This document shows positions 51,401 to 59,674 of a DNA stretch of 64,000 nt, in pieces. Made by a program: the position numbers and the translations under genes. Origin of the DNA: Bacteroidales bacterium UBA7258 (GTDB lineage: Bacteria; Bacteroidota; Bacteroidia; Bacteroidales; UBA932); assembly GCA_002472565.1 (NCBI GenBank), contig DKSK01000007.1, positions 1-64,000 on the forward strand, in the 5' to 3' direction. Every line of letters starts with the position of its first letter. Position 1 is the first letter of the stretch. The notes beneath the pieces are model-generated. The model made no database searches and was not told the DNA's origin. It worked only from the letters and a program-made list of their open reading frames with translations.

Positions 51401-51444
51401 AAAAGAGACCGGCTAAAATTCAGCCGGTCTCTTCTTTTATTTTT
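51401..51444 (+). terminator. Rho-independent terminator after tRNA-Arg
   Basis: GAGACCGGCT (51405-51414), loop AAAATTC, AGCCGGTCTC (51422-51431), then TTCTTTTATTTTT. The 10-bp perfect stem with flanking A and T runs can work in both directions and so also serve the opposing acyltransferase gene. Confidence 0.9.
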
Positions 51445-51492
51445 CTCTTCCCTCCCGCCCGGCGGCCCCGGGCCCTGACTGCGCCAGCCTCG

Positions 51493-52671
51493 TCAGCGGA
51501 CGTTTTTTCCGCCACGGAGGAAGCGGGCGGAGAGACTGCGGCGGAGAGGGATGTCGTAGAACTTCAGGCAGAGCCAGGCCAGAACAAGGCTGGCGGCGAT
51601 GGCTAGGAGGGCCTGGAGCGCGGCCTCGGAGATGTGGTAGTGCCGGCCTTCGATCAGCCAGGCGTAGAAGACATACATCACCGGATAATGGATGGCGTAT
51701 AGCGGGTAGGAGAGGTCGCCGAGCCGGCCGCAGATTTTAGTCGTGAGCGTCCCGGCGGTACCGGAAGACACCGCCATGCATACGATTAAAGGGAAGACGG
51801 CCATGATGCAGAACATCTCGTAGACTGCGTTCAGGCAGACTGGCGATTTTCCGGGGATATACGGGACGATAAAGAGCAGCAGAAGGAGGGCCGAGGCTAT
51901 CCAGAACGTTCCGCGGAATTTGCGTCCGGGCTTGAAGGTCCGCGCCAGGAGCATGCCCAGGCTGTAGGGGAAAATCATACGCAGAAAGCCGCCGGCGAAG
52001 TTTTCTCCGTCTAGAGTCCAGCCGACGCTCAGCATTCCGTAGCCGGAGAAGTCGAAGAGGCTGAAGACGGCCAGAGCCAGGCCGGTCAGGACGACCAGGA
52101 CTTTCATGGCCTTTGTGGAGAGCCTGTGGATGAAAAGCACATAAAGCAGATTCCCTATGTATTCAAAAAAGAGCGACCATGAAGGCCCGTTGAGGGGAAA
52201 CATCTCCCCGTTGCCCCTGACGTCAAGCCTCGAGCCATGGGCCGCGGGAATCATGAACATGCCGCAGAGGAGGGCCAGCATGACCAGGGAAACGGCGACC
52301 GGGGTCCCGTCCCACTTCACCCCTCCCTGGACGAAATAGGCCGCGGCTCCGACGAGGCCTCCCATGATTATCATTGGGTGGAGACGGATGAGACGCCGCT
52401 TGATGAACTGGCCGGCCGTCATGCCGGAGGCCAGACGGTCGTCATAGGCATAGCCGATGACATAGCCTGAAAGGATAAAGAAGAAATCGACGGCAAGGTA
52501 GCCGTGGTTCATGAAACTTATCGTGTCGACGCCGGCCGCAAAGGCGAGGCCCTCAAAAATATGGTACACGAGGACCAGAAGGGCCGCGGTGCCGCGGAGC
52601 CCGTCAAGAATCTCGTAGTGAGGTTTGCTGTCGGGGAAGGCCGACGATGGTCTGTATGCCGCTTCGTTCAT
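51493..52671 (-). CDS. Membrane acyltransferase 3 family (OafA/YrhL-type)
   Basis: Integral membrane O-acyltransferase with about ten helices. The catalytic region is DGLRGTAALLVLVYHIFEGL with R26 and H37. 392 aa with no periplasmic SGNH domain. The family transfers acyl groups to surface polysaccharides, peptidoglycan or lipids; acceptor unknown. Standalone on this strand; a near-match -7 element (TAACTTTA) is at 52715-52722. Confidence 0.88.
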   Translation of the reverse strand: MNEAAYRPSSAFPDSKPHYEILDGLRGTAALLVLVYHIFEGLAFAAGVDTISFMNHGYLAVDFFFILSGYVIGYAYDDRLASGMTAGQFIKRRLIRLHPMIIMGGLVGAAAYFVQGGVKWDGTPVAVSLVMLALLCGMFMIPAAHGSRLDVRGNGEMFPLNGPSWSLFFEYIGNLLYVLFIHRLSTKAMKVLVVLTGLALAVFSLFDFSGYGMLSVGWTLDGENFAGGFLRMIFPYSLGMLLARTFKPGRKFRGTFWIASALLLLLFIVPYIPGKSPVCLNAVYEMFCIMAVFPLIVCMAVSSGTAGTLTTKICGRLGDLSYPLYAIHYPVMYVFYAWLIEGRHYHISEAALQALLAIAASLVLAWLCLKFYDIPLRRSLSARFLRGGKNVR

Positions 52672-52764
52672 TCGGAGTATGGTAGCAGGACTTTTTCCGG
52701 GAAAAACACGGAAGTAAAGTTAGTGAAAAACCATGGCTTTTAAGGGTTTCAGCCGGATTTTTAG

Positions 52765-52772
52765 TACCTTGC
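52765..52772 (+). promoter_or_regulatory. Candidate -7 element for the esterase-like gene
   Basis: TACCTTGC, one mismatch to TAnnTTTG, 56 nt before the ATG at 52828. The 156-base divergent gap holds nothing else identifiable. Confidence 0.3.
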
Positions 52773-52827
52773 GCGGCGGAAAAGAGGACGGCCCTGCCGT
52801 CCCCTGCTGAAAATTCGCCGTACAGAT

Positions 52828-53529
52828 ATGGTCAATATAGAGAATATAGGGCTGCCGGAACCTTCGGGCGCCCTTCTCGCCACGGCGGGAGAAAAGCCAA
52901 GGCTCATCATGGTCCAGCTGCTTGACGACAACGAGGTCGCCGATTTCGGAAGAGAGGTGTCGCTGATTGAAGGAGCCATGGACGGAAAAGCCTTCGTCAT
53001 GGCAGGCATGCACATCAGGGAATGGCACCTCGAGCTGACCCCGTGGCCGGACAGCCACATCTCCAGGGACCCGAAGGTGGGGACCATGGCGGAAACGACT
53101 CTTAAAAGACTGGAAGACAGCCTCCTGCCCTATCTGAGGAAGAACTTCGGAGAGCTTCCTCTCATTCTCGGCGGTTATTCTCTCGGCGGGCTTTTCGCCG
53201 ACTGGGCCGCACGCAAGACAGACCTCTTCAACGGCATCGCCGCCGTGTCCCCCTCTCTGTGGATAGAAGACTGGGACAAGTTCGCGGAGGCCAACCCCAT
53301 CCACGCCGGCTGCGTCTACCTGAGCCTGGGCGACCGGGAAGAACAGACCAAGAACAAGTTCATCGCGAGGGTCGGGGACCGTGTCAGGGAAGAAAGCCGG
53401 AGACTGGCCGCAGAGCTGGGGGAAGGCCGGACGGTTCTGGAGTGGAACAAGGGCGGCCATTTCTTCGGGAGCGCCGAAAGGACGGCGGAGGGCTTCGCCT
53501 GGTGCGGCGACAGACTCGCCCGGGAATAA
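52828..53529 (+). CDS. Alpha/beta-hydrolase (esterase-like)
   Basis: 233-aa cytoplasmic protein without signal peptide. Nucleophile elbow GGYSLGGLF with S118; the catalytic His is probably in NKGGHFFGS near the end. The fold resembles small esterase D/carboxylesterase types, but substrate is unknown. Locally GC-rich compared with neighbours. Followed by guaA 95 nt later with its own promoter. Confidence 0.72.
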   Translation: MVNIENIGLPEPSGALLATAGEKPRLIMVQLLDDNEVADFGREVSLIEGAMDGKAFVMAGMHIREWHLELTPWPDSHISRDPKVGTMAETTLKRLEDSLLPYLRKNFGELPLILGGYSLGGLFADWAARKTDLFNGIAAVSPSLWIEDWDKFAEANPIHAGCVYLSLGDREEQTKNKFIARVGDRVREESRRLAAELGEGRTVLEWNKGGHFFGSAERTAEGFAWCGDRLARE

Positions 53530-53597
53530 AAGGACCGGAAAGCAGGCCCCGGCCGGGAAATTCCCTGGCGCCGTATCGAAGGTGTCAGGGAATTTAG

Positions 53598-53605
53598 TAT
53601 ATTTG
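53598..53605 (+). promoter_or_regulatory. -7 element for guaA
   Basis: TATATTTG, exact match, 19 nt before the guaA ATG at 53625. Confidence 0.6.
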
Positions 53606-53624
53606 TGAGGTAAACCTAATTCAG

Positions 53625-55208
53625 ATGACAGAGAAAATCATCATCCTTGATTTCGGGTCTCAGGTCACCCAGCTTATCGGGCGCAGACTCAGGGAAATCG
53701 GAGTCTACTGCGAAATCTACCCCTACAATAAGGTCCCTTCAATCGACGAAAGCGTCAAGGGAATAATTCTCTCCGGCAGCCCCTGCTCGGTGAGAGACGG
53801 CAACGCCCCGCAGGTTGACCTGAAGGGCATCAAGGGCTGGATTCCGCTCCTGGGAATCTGCTACGGCGCCCAGTATCTCGCCCAGAAGTTCGGCGGCGAG
53901 GTCGAAGCCTCGGCGCACAGGGAATACGGTAGGGCCATGATGGATGTCAAGGATCCTTCCTCCCCGCTCCTCAAAGGCGTCAGCCCGAGGTCGCAGGTAT
54001 GGATGTCCCATGGAGACACGATAACCCGTCTGCCTGAAGGCGCGAGAGTGATAGCATCGACTGACGACGTCCGCTACGCCGCCTTCTCCATAGACGGAGA
54101 GCAGACCTACGCCGTCCAGTTCCATCCCGAGGTCTACCACACCACGGAGGGCAGCAAGATGCTCGAGAATTTCGCGAAAGGCATCTGCGGCTGCGAAGGC
54201 GGCTGGACTCCGGCCTCTTTCATCGAGACTACCGTCGAGGCTCTCCGCAAGAAGATCGGAGACGAGAGGGTGATTCTTGGACTCAGCGGCGGAGTGGATT
54301 CCACGGTGGCCGCCGTCCTTCTCAACAAGGCCATTGGCGACCGTCTGACGTGCATCTTCGTCAACAACGGCCTCCTGCGCAAGAACGAGTTCAGCGACGT
54401 CATGGCCTCCTACAAGGACATGGGCCTCAATGTAATAGGAGCCGACGCCTCCCAAGCCTTCCTCTACGGCCTGAAGGGCGTGGCGGACCCTGAGCAGAAG
54501 CGCAAAATAATCGGAAAGCTCTTCGTAGACACCTTCTACAAATACGCGAGGACCATAGAAAATGCAGCCTGGCTGGCCCAGGGCACCATATATCCCGATG
54601 TCATCGAGTCGGCCGGAATTCCGGGCATAGCCTCGAAAATCAAGTCGCACCACAACGTAGGCGGCCTGCCGGCGGACATGAAACTCAAGATAGTCGAGCC
54701 GCTCCGCATGCTTTTCAAGGACGAGGTCCGCAGAGTCGGCCGCGCCCTCGGAGTCAAGGAGGAACTTGTCGGAAGACATCCTTTTCCTGGCCCTTCGCTG
54801 GCAATCAGAATCATCGGAGAAGTCACGGAGGAGAAACTTGACACCCTGCGTGAGGCGGATGACATCTTCATCAAGGGGCTCCGCGCCTACGACTGCACCG
54901 GAATGGGCTTTCCTTCAGCCTCGGACCCGAGGGTCATGGCCACGAACCTTTACGACGCCATCTGGCAGGCCGGAGTGATACTTCTGCCTATCAAGAGCGT
55001 GGGCGTCATGGGTGACGAAAGGACCTACCAGAATCCGGTGGCCCTGCGCGCCGTGGTTTCGACCGACGCCATGACAGCCGACTGGTTCCACTTCCCTTAC
55101 GATTTTCTCGCGAAAATCAGCGACGACATCATAAACAATGTCCGCGGAGTCAACCGCGTAGTCTACGACATCTCGTCCAAACCACCTGCGACAATCGAAT
55201 GGGAATAA
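53625..55208 (+). CDS. guaA: GMP synthase (glutamine-hydrolysing)
   Basis: Converts XMP to GMP with ATP and glutamine. N-terminal class I amidotransferase: Cys in LGICYGAQ, His/Glu in VQFHPEVYHT. ATP-pyrophosphatase P-loop LGLSGGVDSTVAA, then dimerisation domain HPFPGPSLAIRI and KPPATIEWE at the C-terminus. 527 aa, full length. The CYGAQ motif has Ala where CYGMQ is commoner. Confidence 0.96.
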   Translation: MTEKIIILDFGSQVTQLIGRRLREIGVYCEIYPYNKVPSIDESVKGIILSGSPCSVRDGNAPQVDLKGIKGWIPLLGICYGAQYLAQKFGGEVEASAHREYGRAMMDVKDPSSPLLKGVSPRSQVWMSHGDTITRLPEGARVIASTDDVRYAAFSIDGEQTYAVQFHPEVYHTTEGSKMLENFAKGICGCEGGWTPASFIETTVEALRKKIGDERVILGLSGGVDSTVAAVLLNKAIGDRLTCIFVNNGLLRKNEFSDVMASYKDMGLNVIGADASQAFLYGLKGVADPEQKRKIIGKLFVDTFYKYARTIENAAWLAQGTIYPDVIESAGIPGIASKIKSHHNVGGLPADMKLKIVEPLRMLFKDEVRRVGRALGVKEELVGRHPFPGPSLAIRIIGEVTEEKLDTLREADDIFIKGLRAYDCTGMGFPSASDPRVMATNLYDAIWQAGVILLPIKSVGVMGDERTYQNPVALRAVVSTDAMTADWFHFPYDFLAKISDDIINNVRGVNRVVYDISSKPPATIEWE

Positions 55209-55214
55209 GCGCCC

Positions 55215-55889
55215 CTACCTGCGGCTGGAGGCTATGCTGATGTAATAGAAGAGGGTTGCGAGCGAAGTGATTGCCGCGATGACGTAGGTATAGGCCGCCC
55301 AGCGGAGAGCATCCGTCGCCATGACCTTCGTCTGCCCATGGACAATCTGATTGTCTTCGAGCCAATCAACGGCCCTGCAGCTGGCGTTGATTTCGACCGG
55401 CAGGGTAATCAGGCTGAAGAGGGTGCCAACGGCGAAGAGAGCGATGCCCAGCCAGAGCAGAGAACTCGTGAACTGGATGAGGGCGAAGCCTATGAAAAGC
55501 ACCCACATCACTGCATTGTTCGCAAAATTCACGACCGGGACGAGGGCGGAACGCATCCTCAGCGGCGCATAACCCATGGCGTCCTGAATCGCATGACCGC
55601 ACTCATGCGCCGCGACCGCGGCGGCGGCGATGTTGGCATGCCCATAGACGGCCTCGCTGAGGTTGAGCGTCTTGTTCGACGGGTTATAATTGTCCGTAAG
55701 GGCGCCCGGTATGGAAACGACCTTCACGTCGTAGATTCCGTTGTCCCTCAACATCTTTTCGGCCACTTCAGCTCCTGTCATATTGTCAGGAGTCGGGACC
55801 TTCGAGTACTTGGTGAAGCGGGAGCGCAGCATCATCTGCACTATATAGCTGGCGGCCATGGCCAGCACGAAGATAAAAAGCCAGTTCAT
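55215..55889 (-). CDS. YugP-like zinc-dependent membrane peptidase
   Basis: 224 aa from the ATG at 55889 (MNWLFIF). N-terminal helix, zinc site HECGH in VAAHECGHAIQDAMGY, and two to three C-terminal helices (~120-165, 200-220). The family (DUF-type Zn protease) is found widely in Firmicutes and Bacteroidota; substrates unknown. A frame 17 codons longer opens at 55940 but precedes the -7 element. Ends 6 nt from the converging guaA. Confidence 0.87.
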   Translation of the reverse strand: MNWLFIFVLAMAASYIVQMMLRSRFTKYSKVPTPDNMTGAEVAEKMLRDNGIYDVKVVSIPGALTDNYNPSNKTLNLSEAVYGHANIAAAAVAAHECGHAIQDAMGYAPLRMRSALVPVVNFANNAVMWVLFIGFALIQFTSSLLWLGIALFAVGTLFSLITLPVEINASCRAVDWLEDNQIVHGQTKVMATDALRWAAYTYVIAAITSLATLFYYISIASSRR

Positions 55890-55907
55890 TTCTCTGTTAT
55901 TGTTCTG

Positions 55908-55915
55908 CAAATATA
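55908..55915 (-). promoter_or_regulatory. -7 element for the YugP-like gene
   Basis: The reverse strand reads TATATTTG (exact), 18 nt upstream of the ATG at 55889, which also settles the start codon. Confidence 0.6.
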
Positions 55916-56049
55916 ACTCAATAATCAAATATCCGGCCACGAAGGAAAAAGTTTGGATTCCGCTTCCTTCTTCATGTCAGAATAAATGGTCCTGAAGGCG
56001 GCCAAGAGCCTCGCGGACCGGAAGGACGGCATGGGAAGAGAGACGAGAG

Positions 56050-56089
56050 ACGAGGCCTCGCTCCGCAGACATGGCGAAACGAGGCCTCG
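56050..56089. repeat. Duplicated ACGAGGCCTCG palindrome
   Basis: ACGAGGCCTCG occurs at 56050-56060 and 56079-56089. Each copy contains the palindrome CGAGGCCTCG, and the pair could fold on itself. It lies in the 236-base gap downstream of the GH3 gene and upstream of the YugP-like gene, with no T tract, so it is not a classical terminator. The rest of the gap shows nothing. Confidence 0.45.
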
Positions 56090-56125
56090 AAGAGTCCGAA
56101 GCGGACGCTCTATTTCAAACGTAGT

Positions 56126-58495
56126 TTATTTAGAACGCTTGGAGAGTTCCTTTATACGATACTCAGGAGCAAGAGAGTTGGAAACCTTCCAAAGGCGGGC
56201 CCTTGGCACCTTGACCTCGGCGGAAGCCTTCACATCTGCCGCATCAGAAGACTCGGCGACGATGAATTTGTAAGTTCCCTTCTCAAGGTTCCATGCAGAC
56301 TGCTTCTCGTCAAAAGAGGCCATATCCATGACCTTCCAGGAAACACTGAGCACCTGGCTCTCGCCCGGCTTCAGCTCACGGGTCTTCGCGAAGCCTTTAA
56401 GCTCTTTTGCAGGCTTTTCGATCTTGCCATCCGGCGCCGCTACGTAAACTTCGACCACATTCCTTCCGGCCCGAGAGCCGACATTAGTAACCTTCACATT
56501 GACGCTGGCTACATCGCCCTCAATCTTCTCGTCAGAAAGCGAATATTCAAAGCTAGTGTAGCTCAGGCCACGGCCGAAGGCATAGCTCGGAGCCTTTTTG
56601 AAAGTATCGAAATATCTGTAGCCCACATAGATACCATCCGTATATTCGGTATAGTCGACATTCGCCTCTGGAGCCTTTACCTCCTCCTGGGCTTTCTTGT
56701 TCTGGAAATTAACACCGGAACCCGAAGCGAAAGAAGGCATCTTGAAGACATAATCGTAAGGGAAATGATCATCGGCCGGAGAATCTCCGTATGCGGCCTC
56801 CCAGGTCATAGGGAGCTTTCCGGAAGGATTGACCTTGCCTGTGAGCACGTCGACGATGGAATTGCCTACTTCCTGGCCTGGCTCGAAAGCACATACGAGG
56901 GCGTCGGCCTGAGACTTCCAGCTTGCTGTCTCCATAGGGCTGCACACATTAAGGACAACTACAACCTTCTTTCCGGCCTTATGGAAGGCCTCGGAAACGG
57001 CAGAAATAAGAGCTCCCTCGTTGTTCTTAAGATTCCATTCGGCGAGATTTCTGTCTGCGCCCTCTCCGCTCACGCGGCCGAGAGTGATGATGGCAACGTC
57101 ATTGGCCTTTACCGCCGCCTTGAGTTCTTCCTCAGAAGGGACGAACTCAGACGCACGCTCGGCAGGCTGGAAAGAAAAGGCCGGACGGCCATTAGGGTAA
57201 AGCCTCTTGTCCTCGGCCGCGATATGCATGGTGTACTTGGTCACGAGAGCTTTGTCCGGAACAATGCCCTCATTACGGAAAGCCTCTACCAGGCTGACAT
57301 GATAACGGCCGGTGTTCACGGCTCCGAAGCCCATACCTGCCGGCACGGGATTGTAAGAAGTCACGCCATAGAGGGCGACTGACTTTACGCCAGAGAGAGG
57401 AAGGATGCCATTATTGTCGAGAAGCACAATTCCCTCGGCTCCTATCTGCCTGTCTATCAAGGCATGGGCGTCAAGGTCGGTCTTTCCGGGATGCTCGGTG
57501 TTCTTGAAATTGCTGGTCTTAACCACGAATTCGAGGACTCGCTTCACATTCCTGTCCAGAATCTCCATCGGGAGACTGCCGTTCTCGACGGCGGCCTTGA
57601 TAGCGTCTTTCTGCCTCTGCTGACCGGGCTCCATCATGTCGTTGCCCGCAAGCATGGAGGTCACAGGATCATGTCCGGCGTTCCAGTCGGACATAACAAC
57701 TCCCTTATAGCCCCAGTCACCACGGAGAATGGCATCCGTAAGGTCCTTCGACTCGCAGGTGTACCTGCCGTTGAGTTTGTTGTAGGAAGTCATTATAGTC
57801 CATGGATTTGACTCACGGATTGCGATCTCGAAGCCCTTAAGGTAAATCTCCCTGAGAGGACGCTGGTTGACGCGGGAATCGTTATTGTTTCGGTTGGTCT
57901 CCTGGTTGTTGACGGCGAAATGCTTCAGGTTCGCGGATATGCCCTGTCCCTGAAGGCCGTTCACGTAGCCGGCGGCGATCATTCCGGCAAGCATTGGATC
58001 CTCGCTGTAATACTCGTGGTTGCGGCCGCACAGAGGACTTCTCATTATGTTCATGGCAGGAGCCAGAAGAACATCAAGCCCGTAGTCGGAGACTTCGCGT
58101 CCGAGGGTCTCCCCTACTTTCCTGGCCGCATCCACATCCCAGGTCGCGGCTACGGTGGCGCTGGAAGGCATCTCCGTCGTGTAATAGGTATGGCTGTCAT
58201 AAGACCTGACAGGGTTCATATGGAGCCTCATAGGCCCGTCGGCCAGATAAGCCTCGGGTATGCCAAGACGAGGAACTGCATAGGTATGGCCGGCTGTCCC
58301 GGGGAACTTGGCCTCTCCCATGCTCATTCCCGTTCCTACGACGGTATTGATTTTTTCATCGAGTGTCATCGCGGCGATGACCTCGTCGATATTGTCCTTG
58401 TTCAGCTTCGGCTGGGCCAGGACAGGGGCCTGGAAAAGGAGCAAGGCCGCCGGGACTGCCAGGAAGCCGAGCCTTGATTTAATGGTACTTATCAT
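56126..58495 (-). CDS. Glycoside hydrolase family 3 (beta-glucosidase/beta-xylosidase type)
   Basis: Exported exo-acting glycosidase with signal peptide (1-27, ends LAQ). GH3 N-terminal barrel with nucleophile D270 in GVVMSDWNAGHDP; the C-terminal sandwich follows with GRVSGEGADR supplying a candidate acid/base Glu; a fibronectin III-like domain closes the protein (~640-760: FGRGLSYTSFEYSLS, AGRNVVEVYV). 789 aa. It would trim oligosaccharides in the periplasm. Specificity (glucose, xylose, other) is not readable. Last gene of the SusC/D locus, 38 nt after the esterase. Confidence 0.9.
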   Translation of the reverse strand: MISTIKSRLGFLAVPAALLLFQAPVLAQPKLNKDNIDEVIAAMTLDEKINTVVGTGMSMGEAKFPGTAGHTYAVPRLGIPEAYLADGPMRLHMNPVRSYDSHTYYTTEMPSSATVAATWDVDAARKVGETLGREVSDYGLDVLLAPAMNIMRSPLCGRNHEYYSEDPMLAGMIAAGYVNGLQGQGISANLKHFAVNNQETNRNNNDSRVNQRPLREIYLKGFEIAIRESNPWTIMTSYNKLNGRYTCESKDLTDAILRGDWGYKGVVMSDWNAGHDPVTSMLAGNDMMEPGQQRQKDAIKAAVENGSLPMEILDRNVKRVLEFVVKTSNFKNTEHPGKTDLDAHALIDRQIGAEGIVLLDNNGILPLSGVKSVALYGVTSYNPVPAGMGFGAVNTGRYHVSLVEAFRNEGIVPDKALVTKYTMHIAAEDKRLYPNGRPAFSFQPAERASEFVPSEEELKAAVKANDVAIITLGRVSGEGADRNLAEWNLKNNEGALISAVSEAFHKAGKKVVVVLNVCSPMETASWKSQADALVCAFEPGQEVGNSIVDVLTGKVNPSGKLPMTWEAAYGDSPADDHFPYDYVFKMPSFASGSGVNFQNKKAQEEVKAPEANVDYTEYTDGIYVGYRYFDTFKKAPSYAFGRGLSYTSFEYSLSDEKIEGDVASVNVKVTNVGSRAGRNVVEVYVAAPDGKIEKPAKELKGFAKTRELKPGESQVLSVSWKVMDMASFDEKQSAWNLEKGTYKFIVAESSDAADVKASAEVKVPRARLWKVSNSLAPEYRIKELSKRSK

Positions 58496-58533
58496 ATGGT
58501 CAATGTGTTAAGATCTATAAAAAACGCGGGAGC

Positions 58534-59673
58534 CTACTTAAAAAGTCTCTGCGCGAAGTCACGCAGATCCTGTCTCCATGTAACATAGGTATGGCCACAG
58601 CCGGGACGGCTGACGCCTTCATAACGGATTCCCTCTTTGTCGAAGAGACGGCGGGTGGCCTTTGAATTCTCCGCGGCCATGTCGCCATCCCCTCCGTCCG
58701 TCATGAGGAGGAGTTTCAGGCTCCTGTTCCATGCAGGCGCGGCCGAGGAGAGCGTTCTGTCCTCCTCCAGGCGCTTCCTCTCGTCAGGAAACCAGCCGGA
58801 ACTCAGGACGGCGGCATAGCGGAAGGCCTCCGGGTATTTAAGCAGGAGGTCTAGCGTCTCAGCCCCGCCCATGGAAAGGCCGGCTACGGCCCTGTTGCCG
58901 GGGCCCTCTTTTACCCTGTAGCTGTCCTCGATGAATGGGATTATGGAAGAAACCAGGTCTTCGGTGAAGAAGGGTATTTCCGCCGTGAGGTAGAAGCCGT
59001 CAGATGGCAGGGACGCCCCGAGCCCGGCGAGCTGCTCCGGAGTCAGGGTGCCATCCGGCATCACGACTATCATCGGCTTCATCTTGCCCTCGGCGAGCAG
59101 GTTGTCCAGGATTTCTCCGGCGCAGCCTACCGAAGGCCAGAATGAATCGTCCTCCAGGCCGCCATGGATAAGATAAAGCACGGGCAGTTTCTTACCCGAC
59201 TTCTCGTAGCCTGCCGGCGTCCAGACATGGAGTCTGCGGCTCATGCCGAGAACGGACGACTGATAATAGCGCACGGACATGGAGCCGTGCGGGACCGGCT
59301 TGAAGGCGAAGAATTCGTCTCCGGAAGGTTCCAGCCGGAATAAGGAAGAGCGGGAATAGTCCTCCGCATCCTCAGGGTCGAGGACCTTGTGGCCGTCCAC
59401 GATGAAATGGTAGCGGTAGACTCCTGGGCCGAGCCCGGGCACAGAGACGCTCCAGACTCCGTCGGCGGACCTCGCCGGCTCCGAATGCGGGTTTTCACCG
59501 GCCACGTAGCCTCCGAGTTCCACTGTCTCAGCCTCCGGCGCATAGATGCTGAAAGTCACCGTCCCGTCTTCCGAGACACGAACCGACTTAAGGGTGTCGG
59601 CAGGAGATGAAGGGTGGCCGCCCGAAAGAAGGGCGGCCGCCGTCAAAGAAATCACCGTGGTGAAAAAATTCAT
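58534..59673 (-). CDS. CE1-like esterase with N-terminal E-set/CBM48-like domain
   Basis: Secreted esterase. Short N-terminal signal, then an E-set carbohydrate-binding-like domain (~32-118: VTFSIYAPEAETVELGGYV, YRYHFIVDG), then an esterase D-fold domain with HGGLEDDSFW oxyanion region, nucleophile S267 in AGLSMGGAET and H361 in CGHTYVTWRQDL. This architecture is common for feruloyl/acetyl-xylan esterases of Bacteroidota and hints at an arabinoxylan-type or other esterified glycan. One nt from susD, so in operon. Confidence 0.87.
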   Translation of the reverse strand: MNFFTTVISLTAAALLSGGHPSSPADTLKSVRVSEDGTVTFSIYAPEAETVELGGYVAGENPHSEPARSADGVWSVSVPGLGPGVYRYHFIVDGHKVLDPEDAEDYSRSSLFRLEPSGDEFFAFKPVPHGSMSVRYYQSSVLGMSRRLHVWTPAGYEKSGKKLPVLYLIHGGLEDDSFWPSVGCAGEILDNLLAEGKMKPMIVVMPDGTLTPEQLAGLGASLPSDGFYLTAEIPFFTEDLVSSIIPFIEDSYRVKEGPGNRAVAGLSMGGAETLDLLLKYPEAFRYAAVLSSGWFPDERKRLEEDRTLSSAAPAWNRSLKLLLMTDGGDGDMAAENSKATRRLFDKEGIRYEGVSRPGCGHTYVTWRQDLRDFAQRLFK

Positions 59674-59674
59674 G

